Source: Metridium senile
Taxonomy: Eukaryota > Cnidaria > Anthozoa > Actiniaria > Metridiidae
Direction: 5' to 3'
NCBI GenBank assembly: GCA_949775045.1
Contig: OX459096.1
Coordinates: 46,470,379 to 46,534,378 of the forward strand
DNA length: 64,000 nt
This document shows, one piece after another, positions 21,639 through 63,800 of this stretch; position 1 is the stretch's first letter; the number at the start of each line of letters is the position of its first letter. Made by a program: the position numbers and the translations under genes. The notes beneath the pieces were generated by a model. It was not told where the DNA came from. It saw nothing but the letters and a program-made list of their open reading frames with translations, and made no database searches.

Positions 21639-24600
21639 TTGTAGACGAGGACGTTTTTGTGGTGTGCTCTGTTCTTGTGCTTTTCGTAAATCGTACTCTT
21701 CGAAGTGGAGTTCACTAACGAATGAAAGAAAAATAAATTTATAAATATTAAACAAGTTATTACTCCATTGACGGGCAGAGGCTTCTCCATACATGATTCA
21801 TTCATTCATATTAATGTTTGATATATACAATTACACTAGTGCTGTATTGGGTATGTAACTTCATATAATAGGATAGCATACAAACATTATAAGTGGGTTG
21901 CAACATAAATACCACTAAATACTGCTAAATTATGCAAATTGCTTTTGTTCTCTATTGTTTAATCAACACTATTTAGTGATAAATAGTAACTGTTATACTA
22001 GTTGTATTTAATATATGAAATAGTCGCTTGCTTGTTATTTTTTGAAAGCATTAATAAATAGTTATGTGTACATAATATTTCATAAATAATTGTGCTCCTC
22101 AGGAATATGAGAGAAACTGTTGTTCTTGTCATTTTGGTTATTTCTAGTTCTTGACATATTGCAAGGTATGTATTTTTTTACATATGCAATGTGAAATAAA
22201 TTTTAGTATTATCTTTGAAATAAATTTTTCATTAGTTTTTTTCTTTTTAAGTTTGACTTTGTGTTACATTTCCTTTATGAATTTTGTTATGAATATTATG
22301 GGGGGGGGGGGGGGGGGGTAGTACACCCTTAGTCCAAGTGGTAATGAGTAAGGTTTTGAAAACGACCCCTAAAAGATACACACAGATAAAAATAACTGAT
22401 AAAGCCTTGTTGATTTGACCCCAACAAAATAGAGTAAAAGTGTCAGTTCGATAACTGATATTTTTGCGACAGAACCCTAAAAGGTACGTCAATCACCCTT
22501 AGCACTTGGACTCCCCCCCCCCCTCCCCGGAAAATTGTTACCACAAAAAAAAAAAAAAAGAAATGTAAAACTAGTGGTGGAACTAAGTATTACCTTTCCT
22601 TGATGTCATTGGCATCCACAGGTTCAAGTTTTGCAGTATAGGTCTGTATAGTTGTGCCAAACTCTGCCAGTACCCTTGTTACTTCTAACAGATCATTTTG
22701 GTGATCTGGCAGGTCAAATTTCTCAAAAAACAGCACCTATTGATGTAAAGTAGTATTTAAATTAATGGTTGATATTAATATTAGTGTGTGACACTGCCAT
22801 AAGTAAGATTTAAAATGAGGGTATATAAATTGAAAGCTATATCGTAATTTTATCTAATCAGTGATACTTGTTAACAAATGATAATATAATAATTATAATA
22901 TGTTTGGTCATTATACAACATTCCCTAAAAATGTTTGGGTTTGCTTGCTTAATATTTCCACAAATTCAACCAGGAGCATGAGGAGCACAAGTGCAATGAT
23001 ATCTATTACAGTGTGACGACTGAAACCGGGGCCACCCAAACAAATGTCAAAATATATAGTTTTTGAGATGAAACAAAAAACATGTAGAGGTTTCTCACAG
23101 GCTAAGATGTTTCTTATTCAATCTTGATCTATTCCGTTCACAAATAATGAAAATTATTAGCATTTTAAGCAAAAAAGTCAAGTATTTGTAGAGATTCTAT
23201 TGTTCATATTCTCGATCGTGATTGGATAATCATGTTTTGGTGGCCCCGGTTTCAGTAGTCACACTGTAAAGTTAATGACATACTGTTATACTCTGCAATG
23301 GTGTGAATGTATATAAAAGTTTCACTTTACCTTAGAGTTGTTACCAACAGAGATATAATGCATCTCACCAATCTTCATTTCTGTAATTCTCAAGGCGACT
23401 TTTTCAGCCATGGCTTTTCCTGCGCTGGTTTCCTCCTTTCCTTTTGTTTTTCTATCCCTAAATACTCCTCTTGCAATAAGCCTTGACAGAGAAATCATCT
23501 TTCCAGGAGAAAGGAGGGTGTTCTTAATGCATTTTCTCTCAAATGCAGCAAGGCTACTTCTTGGTGTCGCTGGTGCTTCTTGCGCAGACGTTTCTTGTAC
23601 TTCACTAGTGTCTTCTAAATGTTCAACCTTTCCTAGGTCTCCTATAAGGCCTCTCTTATTAAGTGTGCCTAAAAAAATAAGAAGGAAATGAAGGTAATCT
23701 TGATAAACTTGTACAAAACAATTAACACAATACCATAATTATATACAAAATTAAAATTACAGCCAAACCTACAGAACCATTCCTATCAAGGTTGGAAGGC
23801 TGGATTTATTCTAGCAAACTTGATTTTAAATTTGTTTTGAAATTTGTTAAATGAATTAAAACTTGTAAGTTTCAAATACTGCCTTAAATTAAAACAATAC
23901 TTTCAATGTTTTTTTGGACAACGAAAAGTTGCTAAACCTAGCTATTGACCAGGGATCATGATTTTGGGCCATTGTCAGTTGACGGTTGAAGTCTTCATTT
24001 TGAAACTTACAAATTTCGATTCATTTATGCAAATTACAAAACAAATAAAATATCAAATTTGGAAGATAAATTGAGCCTTCGAACATCGATAGGAATGCTT
24101 CTGTAGGTTTGTCTGTAATGTAAAAAATTGAAAAAAGTATAGCTTGTTGATATTAAGAGCAAAGGAATATTTTTTGGAGCAAAGAAACATACAACAGCGA
24201 GTGTCAAGGGTGCTATATAGAACTTTCATTAAATTTATCATATTATTTGACAGTCATGAATATGCTTGCGTGGGCTTATTCATGTTTCCAAATACTTTCA
24301 TTGCCGTTTTTTTGTGTGCAATCAATAAATAAAAACCACATTCAATAGAGTGTTTTGGACAAGCATTGAGTTGCATACAAGTATACATATTATACTTTTT
24401 CTACTTAATAATTTAATATCATATCATAAAAAATACTCCATTTGTATTGGATCGAACTGTGAATTTTCTTAATACTGTGCAATTAATTAATTGCACAAAT
24501 GCGGGAACTTTGCTTTTGGATACCTTTCAAATAGCTGCACTTTGATTCTGAGAAACTCTTATTTTTTTATAGATGTGATATTAACAGGAAATTCCACCTA

Positions 24601-27396
24601 TGTTCTCAAAGAATTAATGAAAAATACCGCTTGTATTTGATAGAAGTAAATAAATACCACTCGTGCTAGGCACTATTACGGTATTTTTCATTTATTCTTC
24701 TCAAATGGTGTAATTTCCTATACAAATACCATTTCAGAAACTGAAAAGTGCATTTATACTTGTGAATGAATGACTTCCCTGATTAAACATCTAAGAAAAT
24801 ATATTTGCATGTAAATGAACCTAAGCAACAAGTATATTAATTATTGATTGTGTTCAAAATGATATGATAAATCTGTAAATGAATTTTCTATATATAACGC
24901 TCTTGAAACTAATTTGCATTATTGTATGCCTGTATTCATTTTTCTTGAATGAATATTGGTTTGCAGTCAATGAGCATGAAAAGGTGTACATAAGGGTAAT
25001 TAAAGTAAGTGTGAAAAAGTACTCTGTCATTACAAAATCAAGGTGGCTTTGAATTGGTAAAATTATTACAATGTTTAGCCAGTTCGTTGCTGCTATAGGC
25101 AATAGCCAATTTGCCCCAATTAGTATTGATATGTGACAAATAGCAGGAAACAATGGCTGGGTGTTTTTACAGTATGTTGTAACAAAAGTGTAAAAGTATT
25201 GATTAATTCTTAACTGACACAAACATGTTTAAGCCAAGTTTGTACATACCATATGTGTTAAACTAAATTAGTTAATTTTGTTGTTTGCTTTATGTTGTTT
25301 CTTTTCAGTTATTAAATGACAATAACAGCCAAAATACTGATATTTTTTGCATTAATTTTGCATTTGTAAATTTTCAAACCTGAAAGGGAGCTATAGGTGA
25401 TCATGAATTAAAAAAATGAAAGAAAGTTCTTACTTTTGACAATGTACGTGAGGGCATGACATTTGCTGATTGTATTTGTAATATTGAAAGATTTTTAAAG
25501 TTTCATCAAAAATAAAGACTTGTGTTCATTATGCAATATTTTGTTTCTATTCAAATGAAAAGAGTTGATTATCAGAAAATGAATACTAACAACAGGTTTA
25601 ATGCTTTAAATTTTGTGATAAACAAGCAATTAGAGTAGCAATATCAGTGGAAGTAGTTAATTCTATGAAATAATTAAAATGTAGACAGTACTACTCACAT
25701 ATATGTTGCATTGAAGTCTGCACAATAGATTGTGCAATAAGCAGAGTTTCTGTACTAATGGTTTGGCTTATAGTGAAGTCTTTATATGTTATAAGCTTCA
25801 ATGTCGGCATTTCTGTGTCAAGTAGGAGATCATCACTATCATCCAAGTGGTTATCAGTAGATGAGATTTCATCCTCATTGTCCAGTACGGACTGTGATGA
25901 AGTGGGCTCTGGTGGAGTTGTACCATCTTCGTTTTCGACAACTTTATCTTGCGTAATTATGGAGGCTGGGTATGTGTTGTTAACAGCAGTTGTCAAAATG
26001 TGAATCGGCACAGCCAATCTCAGTATTTGGCCCTTTCCTCTGGAAAAGATGCCTAGAATAAAAAAAATGAATTATTGTTTTGGTTACATATTTTTAGAAA
26101 TTGTGACAAACATTAGCAATGCTTTACGCATAATTACTCGGGCTACCTGTGGTAGCTCGAGTCTAAAAATGAAAACGGTTCTTCGTTGTCTTGGTCCTCA
26201 AATTGGAGGGTGAGGTCCCAGGTGTTCCTAGTAGTACATGACAGTGCATGCGATCGCTTACCGATTGCTCGTACGAATGAATAAATATTGATTGAAAACT
26301 TTTTTAATTTGTGATGTCATTGACGAGACTGACGATCGATGATTGGCGTTGTCATTATTTTGGATAACATGTGATGACGAGTCATTGTGAAAATGACAAA
26401 TTAATTGTTCTATTGAATATCGACTCGCGTTTACTCGTTCAACTCTGATCCCGCACAAAGTAATGGCTATATTTTTGGACTGATGATCAGCAATTCTGTA
26501 ATACGAAACTTTAAATTTAAAAAAAAAAAAAAATTTCTCGTCTGATATAAATGGTTATTTATTACAGATTTTTGTTAAAATAGATCTACTACATCTAAAC
26601 CTTAATTGGAACAAATTGCCAAAAAATAAAAAAACTACCGTTTCATTGTGTTGTTAAAAAATCATTTTGTGCTTCCTTAATTAAAAAAACATGAAAAAAA
26701 ATCCCACTGCAGATAAATCATAGTGTGTCATATATGCTCAAACAACAATCTTGAAATGGAAATTTAAACATAATTGATACTGGTTGGAGTTTCCAAGTTG
26801 GAATAAAGATTATGGTAATGTTGTAAGAAAAGGCATTAATTGGTTTGAATGAAGTAATGTTTTTTTTGTAGGTAACGGGAGCTGGCATTATAACAACAAA
26901 TGATGTTGTTAAATTATAACTACAATTTATGTGTTAAAGTGGACTTAATTACCTCCAATTAAAGGGTCGTGTTTGTATACTTGACATATATCCATCTCCC
27001 AATTGTCATGAATGTCACAGAATTTGTTAAATCCATTGTCGGAGAGTTGAAACTGACGTCGTTGTACGTGGACAACTTTCACTTTGTTATCATCTTCGAG
27101 TTGGAATGTATCTTCCCCAAAAAGATACAATTCTGAGAGGAATTCAACTGAAATGCAAATTAAAAGAATTGTGTTTTATTCCAAAATGTTTAAAAGGAAT
27201 GATTGAGCTAGGTTAAGGATCTTGTAAAATGTTAAAATCCTTTACTTCAAAAGACATTGAATCATAATTGACAAATGTATTAATTAATTAATTAATATAA
27301 CTTACTATAACCAATTGGGTTTAATAATGAATAATTAAATAATAAGATGTAATTAGTATCTGTCAATCTCAGAGACTTGCCCACTGAACTGTTCAT
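21636..27396 (-). CDS. Unrecognised 399-aa protein, six exons, likely nuclear
   Basis: Exons: 27396-27306, 27147-26953, 26052-25699, 23668-23331, 22736-22594, 21714-21636. Every junction has GT and AG, phases match, and the total of 1,200 nt gives exactly 400 codons with one stop. The product begins MNSSVGKSLRLTDTNY. Its order is: a mixed hydrophobic/charged N-terminal region (about residues 1-130); an acidic, Ser/Thr-rich linker (about 135-175; DDSDDLLLDTE); a second conserved-looking segment (about 175-215); a basic region with RSSLAAFERK and RDRKTKGKEE; a C-terminal FFEKFDLPDHQNDLLEVTRVL segment; and a basic tail QKRPRLQ that could be a nuclear localisation signal. No membrane segment or signal peptide. 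I do not recognise the family. Exon 1 is the least certain. Same strand as the GOLPH3-like gene, 1.8 kb downstream of it. Confidence 0.72.
21895..22000. mobile_element. Fragment related to the GAGTACAAACAC MITEs
   Basis: Shares a long internal stretch (GCAACATAAATACCACTAAA, TTTTGTTCTCTATTG, AATCAACACTATTTAGTG) with 42301-42441 inside the Kolobok element, but lacks its terminal repeats here. Confidence 0.6.
22302..22530. mobile_element. MITE family 'CCAAGTGGTA/ACCTTTTAGGG', copy 1, with G/C homopolymer ends
   Basis: Opens with a run of about 17 G, then TAGTACACCC and GTCCAAGTGGTA; closes with AGCACTTGGACT and a C run. Internal CCTAAAAGATAC / CCTAAAAGGTAC motifs link it to 30159-30442 and 58831-59083. 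Downstream of exon 5 of the 399-aa gene, in its last intron. Confidence 0.7.
23009..23266. mobile_element. MITE, TIR CAGTGTGACGACTGAAACCG, TA TSD
   Basis: 258 bp, terminal repeats of about 30 bp with one mismatch (GACGACTG versus GACTACTG), TA on both sides. In an intron of the 399-aa gene. Confidence 0.88.
23760..24115. mobile_element. MITE family 'CAGCCAAACC', full copy, TA TSD
   Basis: 356 bp from CAGCCAAACCTACAGAA to a divergent right end reading CTTCTGTAGGTTTGTCTG; TA flanks both sides. Internal inverted ATTTGCATAA-like and AACTTAC segments. Lies in an intron of the 399-aa gene. Confidence 0.85.
24588..24722. mobile_element. Foldback element around GGAAATTCCACC
   Basis: Two arms (AGGAAATTCCACCTATG... 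and ...AATGGTGTAATTTCCTAT) pair through TGAAAAATACCG / CGGTATTTTTCA. Noncoding, intronic. Confidence 0.6.
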
Positions 27397-27445
27397 AATA
27401 CAATAACTGATGAAGTATTTACTCCAACATAAAGAATAGTGTATA

Positions 27446-27711
27446 GGCCTATTTAAAAAAATTGTTGTCGCAGCTGAAGTACAGTCCACACTCTGAAGGC
27501 TGCAAAGGATGTTGGTTATATGGAAGTTAATTTGTGATTCATTGCACGTATTTAAAGAAATAGTTGTATCTATATCTACCACAACAACAACTTGTTATGG
27601 TCATATAACACAAACATGTACAACGAAAATATATATGAATATATATTGATTTATATCGATAACAAGTGAAAAATACCGGCATCTTTTGCAGGCGATGTGG
27701 ACTGTGGCTTT
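27446..27711. mobile_element. MITE family 'CACCTATTTC', copy 2, cut by assembly gap
   Basis: Carries CCTATTT, TTGTTGTCGCAGCTGAAG, ACAGTCCACACTCTGAAG and later GCAGGCGATGTGGACTGTGG. The expected right terminus is replaced by Ns from 27712. Confidence 0.8.
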
Positions 27712-27911
27712 NNNNNNNNNNNNNNNNNNNNNNNNNNNNNNNNNNNNNNNNNNNNNNNNNNNNNNNNNNNNNNNNNNNNNNNNNNNNNNNNNNNNNNNNN
27801 NNNNNNNNNNNNNNNNNNNNNNNNNNNNNNNNNNNNNNNNNNNNNNNNNNNNNNNNNNNNNNNNNNNNNNNNNNNNNNNNNNNNNNNNNNNNNNNNNNNN
27901 NNNNNNNNNNN
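27712..27911. other. Assembly gap (200 N)
   Basis: An exact run of unknown bases, probably a scaffold gap of nominal size. Reading frames spanning it are meaningless. The break falls in a repeat with inverted arms, a plausible cause of assembly failure. Confidence 0.98.
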
Positions 27912-28497
27912 ATTGGACATGTATGAACTGGACCATCACTCAGACATTTAAGAATTAGTAGTTGAGGACAAATCTTGCAAGGTTGGCATGTATGTCTCAA
28001 GGAGTTTACTCCCACAGAGCAGAAGCATACGAAGCCCAAAATAAAGTTGTGTAGCCTGCTAGGTCAGTGTTTTATATATAAACGATGGCCAATAAAATGA
28101 AGTTTGTAACACTGTAAAAAATAATACTTATCTTACTGACTTAATTTTGAGCTTTAGCCCTTTATCAAAGTAAAATTTATTTTTTACTCAGAGGAAGGTC
28201 TCAGACAAAGGACAGTTCAGTTTTAACTTTATTTGTTATTGTGTGACATTACATTTTGTTGGCTATCATATAAATATTATAATAAATATTGTCAAATTAT
28301 AACATCATATATGTATCCTAAGTTGATTACAATTCATTTACTAATTGCATATTTATTAAAACAGCTACCAAGTAAAAAACTATTAGTGGCCAATAATGTT
28401 TGTGCTATTAATTAAACCAAATTCAGGCCAGAATCAAACCAATTTGTATTTGAATATGAATCCTGGCTGCAAATTCAACATTTTTAATGTTTGTGCC

Positions 28498-29189
28498 CTC
28501 AAGTATGTTAAGGCCTGGTTTTAGCCGTGTTTCACGAAAAAACGTTTTTATTTGTCATTGCCACAAAACTCATCTGATTTTAATAAAACTTGGTACATTA
28601 ATAGATCTCGGACTACTGCTCATCCTTAATTTGTAATTTTGATCTAAGGGTGGTCACGTGACTAGTTTAGATGGATAAGGGATTTCGTTTTTCCTTTGAA
28701 AATGCGGTCGCGAGTTTGAATAGGTAAAACAAACTTATACATTAAATGTACTTCTCTACAAGGTTTCTACAGGACTGTGCTTGGAGAATCTGGTTATCAC
28801 TTACTGTTAAGGAGATATTTTGTAAAACAGGTCACGTGACCATAATTCTTATTCAAAATCCCCTTATATCTCCCTACCAAGCTATCGAATTCAAGTTCTC
28901 CAAACGTGAAATTATTTGTCATCTATTACTTATCAACTTTTGGCTTTTCGTTTTTATCTTTATCTTAAACTCACGACCGCATAAATTTTGAGTATTTTCT
29001 TGCTATTATGACGTCATATACCACGTGACCTCGTAAAAATCAGCACTTAAACATTAAGAACTCTGATATTAACATCCACAGCGATTTTCTTTGAAAACTA
29101 GCGAATATCTTGAAAGTACGAAGCCAACATCTTAATTATTGGCGGGGGGTCTTTTCACAACGAAAAACCCAGGCCTTAACATACTTGAG
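28498..29189. mobile_element. 690-bp element with inverted ends CTCAAGTATGTTAAGGCCTGG
   Basis: Left end CTCAAGTATGTTAAGGCCTGG is matched by CCAGGCCTTAACATACTTGAG at the right. A TTAA sits inside each end directly before GGCCTGG. Three GTCACGTGAC or CACGTGACC E-box-like palindromes lie inside (28654, 28832, 29022). The interior has no conserved reading frame. Confidence 0.7.
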
Positions 29190-29192
29190 CTA

Positions 29193-31231
29193 TTAATTGA
29201 TTTTTTCATATTTCTCTCCTTTGCTTTTCCCAATGCCAGCCAAGGCATTGATTTTCTCTTTCACTGTTTTATACTCTTCCTTAGTGAAGTGTTTTTCCAA
29301 TATTGGATCTCGTAAGCTCATTAGGTTATCTGAATGACGTGCAAGTGTCAGAAGTGCAAATATGTATCCACTTTGAGGTTCTCCATCCAAAGCTACTGCA
29401 CGAATCTGACTTACCAGTTGGTCTTCACTTCCTGAAAAGAGAAAATAAAGAAATACTGAATGAGATGAAAGTTCATCATTGTTCAACTCTAGAGATGTGA
29501 TTAATTATGAAATATAAATGGAAACTAGAGAGTAAACTAGTATAGGCTGCATCCATGTTTGATATAAACAATATAAATTTACTAAAGTTAAGTCAACATT
29601 TTTTATGGTGTTACAATTACAAAATACTACTGACAATTAAATCACACCCAGTTATGTTTGTCAACAACCATTCGCCATGTTCTAAACAAGCCAGTTGACT
29701 GCATGCACGGTTCAAGTTTCAATCGTAAAGTGTGCATTGATTGTTTGCAGAGACAGACTTAACACGATCACATTAACTCGAACATCAGCCCTGTCTTGTT
29801 TAGAACATGGTGAATTATATTGTGTGATTGTACAAATATTTAATGTTATATTTTATGGTTATACCTGGTTTCACTGTTGGGTATTTGCGACCTATCCATT
29901 TTTCTTTCATATCAAGTATCCCAAGTTCCACCAAACTGTCCAATGTAATCGTGGAACACAGATGCCGGCTCATCATATGACTGACATCATGAAATATCCA
30001 GTCTTTGACTTTGTCAGGCTTGTCTGGATGCTTACTATGATGCTCTAGTATCTTGTCAAATAGAGCAGCATCAAGATAGGTATCTGTTGGCTTATCATTT
30101 ATGACCTGTATATTGAAACTGATTAATCTTTGTATTTACATGCAACTTTGGTTGGTTCTCCCTTTGTCCAAGTGGTAAGGGTGATCGGTGTACCTTTTAG
30201 GGTTAAAATATTTCCTGTGCATACCTTTTAGGCTCCTTTTAGGGTTCTGGCTCAACATTCAGTTATGTAACATGATTCTGTACATGTAAGGGTCATTTTT
30301 AGTCTGCTTTGTTGCTAAAAGTAAGCTTGGCTGTCAAGAACAGCCGTAGGCTTTATCATGCAGTTATTTTTATCTGTATTTACCTTTTAGGAATCGTTTT
30401 CAAAACCTCCGCCAATCACCCCTACCACTTGGACAAAGGGAGTACCCCCCTGGGGTCAACACTAAACCGCCCTCCCTACCCAACCAAAGTCAGGGTACAT
30501 ACACTTTTCATTTATTAACTCCCACAAATTACACCACAGCTGAATAATACAATAAAAGAGATGACATGTGATTAATGTACCCTATTGGTTGAAAGTTATA
30601 TGAAAATATGGCACTAGAATTATATATTCCTTGGAATACTGAACTGCAGTTTTTTAATGCCACTGTTGTTGCATTATTTCCCCCCACCCCCCCCCCCCCC
30701 CCCCCCGTACCCCCAGTGGTGTGGGTGTGTGTATACACAAACCCACATCATGTTCAACTTGCATGCATGTTTACATCGCTCAGTTCAACATCTAATCAGG
30801 TTTTATCTTTACCTTTCGTGACACAATATATATACATTACCATTTCAAAATAAACTCTACTTTAAATTTTGCGTGATAATTCCAATTTATACCTTAAGAA
30901 GAATATTGTCATTCTTGATGCCAAGAGTTGTGTTGGGTTCGACTTCGACTTCAACTTTTCCAAGTACCACTAAGTCAATAATAACTGCTGCAGCAGCACC
31001 GCCATTCGATTCCACACAACTTTGCCTTCCATCAACGTCGCCGCTTTCAGAATTTTGCCACAACAAACAGAAAGCTTGTGAAAGTTTCAGCTTTTCGCCT
31101 CGGCAATGCTCTTTATCGAAGTCAGGAGAATTGACGATTTCTCGTACTGCCTTCGCCATTTCTCTTGCTGTATCATCCAAATTATATAAGTAGTAAGAAC
31201 CCGCACTATTTCCTCCAGCATTTGCAGCCAT
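29193..31231 (-). CDS. GOLPH3/GPP34-domain protein
   Basis: Three exons (31231-30893, 30105-29865, 29431-29193) with consistent phases give 272 aa, close to GOLPH3 (298 aa) and yeast Vps74. GPP34 proteins bind PI4P on the trans-Golgi and retain glycosyltransferases. The fold's order is visible: LSQAFCLLWQ (first helix), AAAAVIIDLVVLGKVEVE (matching the LxELxLxGRL helix-strand), a DAALFDKILE helix, KVKDWI, LVELGILDMKEK, and finally IFALLTLARHSDNL, which matches the ALIYLAHASDVL signature. The loop that carries the membrane-inserting tryptophan in GOLPH3 reads ESGDVDGRQSC and lacks Trp. It is a divergent paralogue rather than the GOLPH3 orthologue. Start at 31231 (gccATGGCTGCA on the coding strand is the only good ATG). 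Confidence 0.8.
30159..30442. mobile_element. MITE family 'CCAAGTGGTA/ACCTTTTAGGG', copy 2
   Basis: Ends CTCCCTTTGTCCAAGTGGTA and ACCACTTGGACAAAGGGAG. Four internal CCTTTTAGG motifs. In intron 1 of the GOLPH3-like gene, followed by a C-rich stretch and, at 30681-30706, a long C run. Confidence 0.85.
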
Positions 31232-31277
31232 ACTTATCAATAGTTTTCTATAAAAGCAAAAACTATGTATACGCCAC

Positions 31278-31785
31278 ACCACAGGCAGCCCAAGCTCTGA
31301 ATTACGTCATTGAATATGCTTGTATATTGGTGAATAAAGACTCGAATTACAACAGTTTCAGTGTCTTCACTTTATTCTTCAGTATGTTCACTTCATAATT
31401 TGAATGAAATACAAACTTTGTGGCATGCTGTTCTATGAATGTTATATTGTCTATGTGTGTCGTTTTTTACGCGAAAAACGACTTATTTAGGGGTGAAATT
31501 GAAGTTTTAGTTTGACCTACCTCACTACTTACTAAGTGGTGAAGTAGGTCAAACTAAAACTTCAATTTCACCCCTAAATAAGTCGTTTTTCGAGTAAAAA
31601 ACGACACACATAGACAATATAACATTCATAGTACAGCATGCCACAAAGTTTGTATTTTATTCAAATTATGAAATGAACATACTGAAGAATAAAGTGAAGA
31701 CACTGAAACTGTTGTAATTCGAGTCTTTATTCACCAATATACAAGCATATTCAATGACGTAATTCAGAGCTTGGGCTGCCTGTGG
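31278..31785. mobile_element. 507-bp foldback element 5' of the GOLPH3-like gene
   Basis: Two arms of about 245 bp are near-identical inverted copies, from CACAGGCAGCCCAAGC to GCTTGGGCTGCCTGTG, with a small loop at CTCACTACTTACTAAGTGG. Flanks show a 7-bp direct repeat GCCACAC. It lies only about 50 bp upstream of the start codon at 31231, so it occupies the 5' UTR or core promoter. Confidence 0.88.
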
Positions 31786-33365
31786 CCACACTACAGTGAT
31801 ATCGATCGTTCGAATTGGATTCGATTCCGTACTCTGATTGGCCAAGAAAATGTCACTATTTACGATTGGTTTCACACAAGTGGAGTGTGTTATAATTATC
31901 GGGAGGGGGAGGTACATGGCTGAAAAAATAAAGGGGAGAGGGCATTTAATAAAACGAGCAAAAAGAGAGGTGTATAAATTAAGAAGTTATTTTTGCATAT
32001 TTGTTTTCCAAAAAATTTCGACATCACCGCATAAAACCTCGAAAATTACCTTCAACTGCATGCAATAATATGGGAGGGGGGGGGGGGGGGGGGGGGGAAC
32101 GATGAACACCGCAGCTTTGTGCCTCTGAGGTTATGTATTTTACGTGTAAGCAAAACAAATAAGGATTCACTTTCAAGGAAGAATAATTTATAAGTCAGCG
32201 GATGGAAGGAAACACCAGTGATTGAGAAGAAGAGTAAAAAAAAAATAGTCTCCCTACTGTCCAATATACTAAAAACGGCATCGAGGGTGTTTCTGTTCCT
32301 CATGTGTCATTTAAATGTCCGGTGTATAGATGAAAATCTGATCCTGGATACTGTAATTAGGGGTTCCCGTATCCTTATGAATTTTGAATTAAAACATCTG
32401 TAAAATTATAGAATCTGTAATTTCCCAACTTTTTTATCAATATCCCATTTCATTATATTTTCCCCTTAGATATCCTCCATCAGACCAACCGTTACTCTGT
32501 TAAAGAAAGATTATCAAACCAACCAACCAACTGTGGCCACCGAACGATTCAATGACCGACCAACCGACCGACCTACAAACCAGAACAGACTCAGAACAGA
32601 ACAAAAAACTGAAAATAGTGATCTTTAGTCCCGGCGTCCAAAACCTTGTGTGACAATCTTTCACCCCGTAACAAGAATCCCAAAACTATTTAGCGGGATA
32701 ATTTTAATTGCAACATCAAATTCTTAACCTAAAAAAATAATTAAAAGAGAATTTTAACTGTTCCTTCCGGAACTGGACAGAAATGTAAAAAAGTACCTAT
32801 ATATCTTCTATAATTTACTGATTTAATGTAATTATGTATTCCATCTCAACCATTAAGAGGCCGGATCTAAATACGAGAAAGATATATGTGGGTTATAAAA
32901 AGCTATATCGTTTTTTTCTTTATAAGGCTTGTTTCAAAAATACCGGAAATAATGGACTGAACTTTCTGCCGGTCTTCCGGTTCGAATTTTAGCTCTGCTA
33001 GTTCCAGGTTTCCCTCAGTCAATCGCATACAGTTCGCGCGTTTTTCATCGTGAAAATTTGAAATTAAAAAGGCAAGAAAAAACTTATTTGTCCTAAATCA
33101 TTATTATAAAATTGTTTAATGTTAGGGGGAATTAATAAATCGAACAAATGATAATCTGTATTAGCGGCATCGCATTTCGCAACTGTCATAAAACCATTGA
33201 TGCATATCATAGTGATTGACATGTGTAAATGCTCTTGAACGATTGGATTGTACTAGTACCGTAAAAATAGTGTAGAGTTCCACATATTTCTTGTGATGGA
33301 GGAATTTTGACCCTTTCCTCGCCAATTTAACGAGATATTACCAAGACTAAAGATTGCTACTCAGC
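31786..33365. other. Divergent intergenic region GOLPH3-like / alpha-catulin
   Basis: No exon seen. Holds a long G run (32072-32097), AACC/ACCG simple sequence (32510-32580) and, close to 33000-33060, the most CG-containing segment, a candidate for the alpha-catulin promoter or 5' UTR. Confidence 0.5.

Positions 33366-63800
<30,435 letters not shown>

Noticed and set aside
27539..28039. Reading frames on both strands across the N run
   Set aside because: They exist only because N codons are read through; no sequence evidence.
27940..28060. Cys-rich frame (CQPCKICP) on the minus strand near the gap
   Set aside because: Short, no supporting splice sites, and partly defined by Ns.
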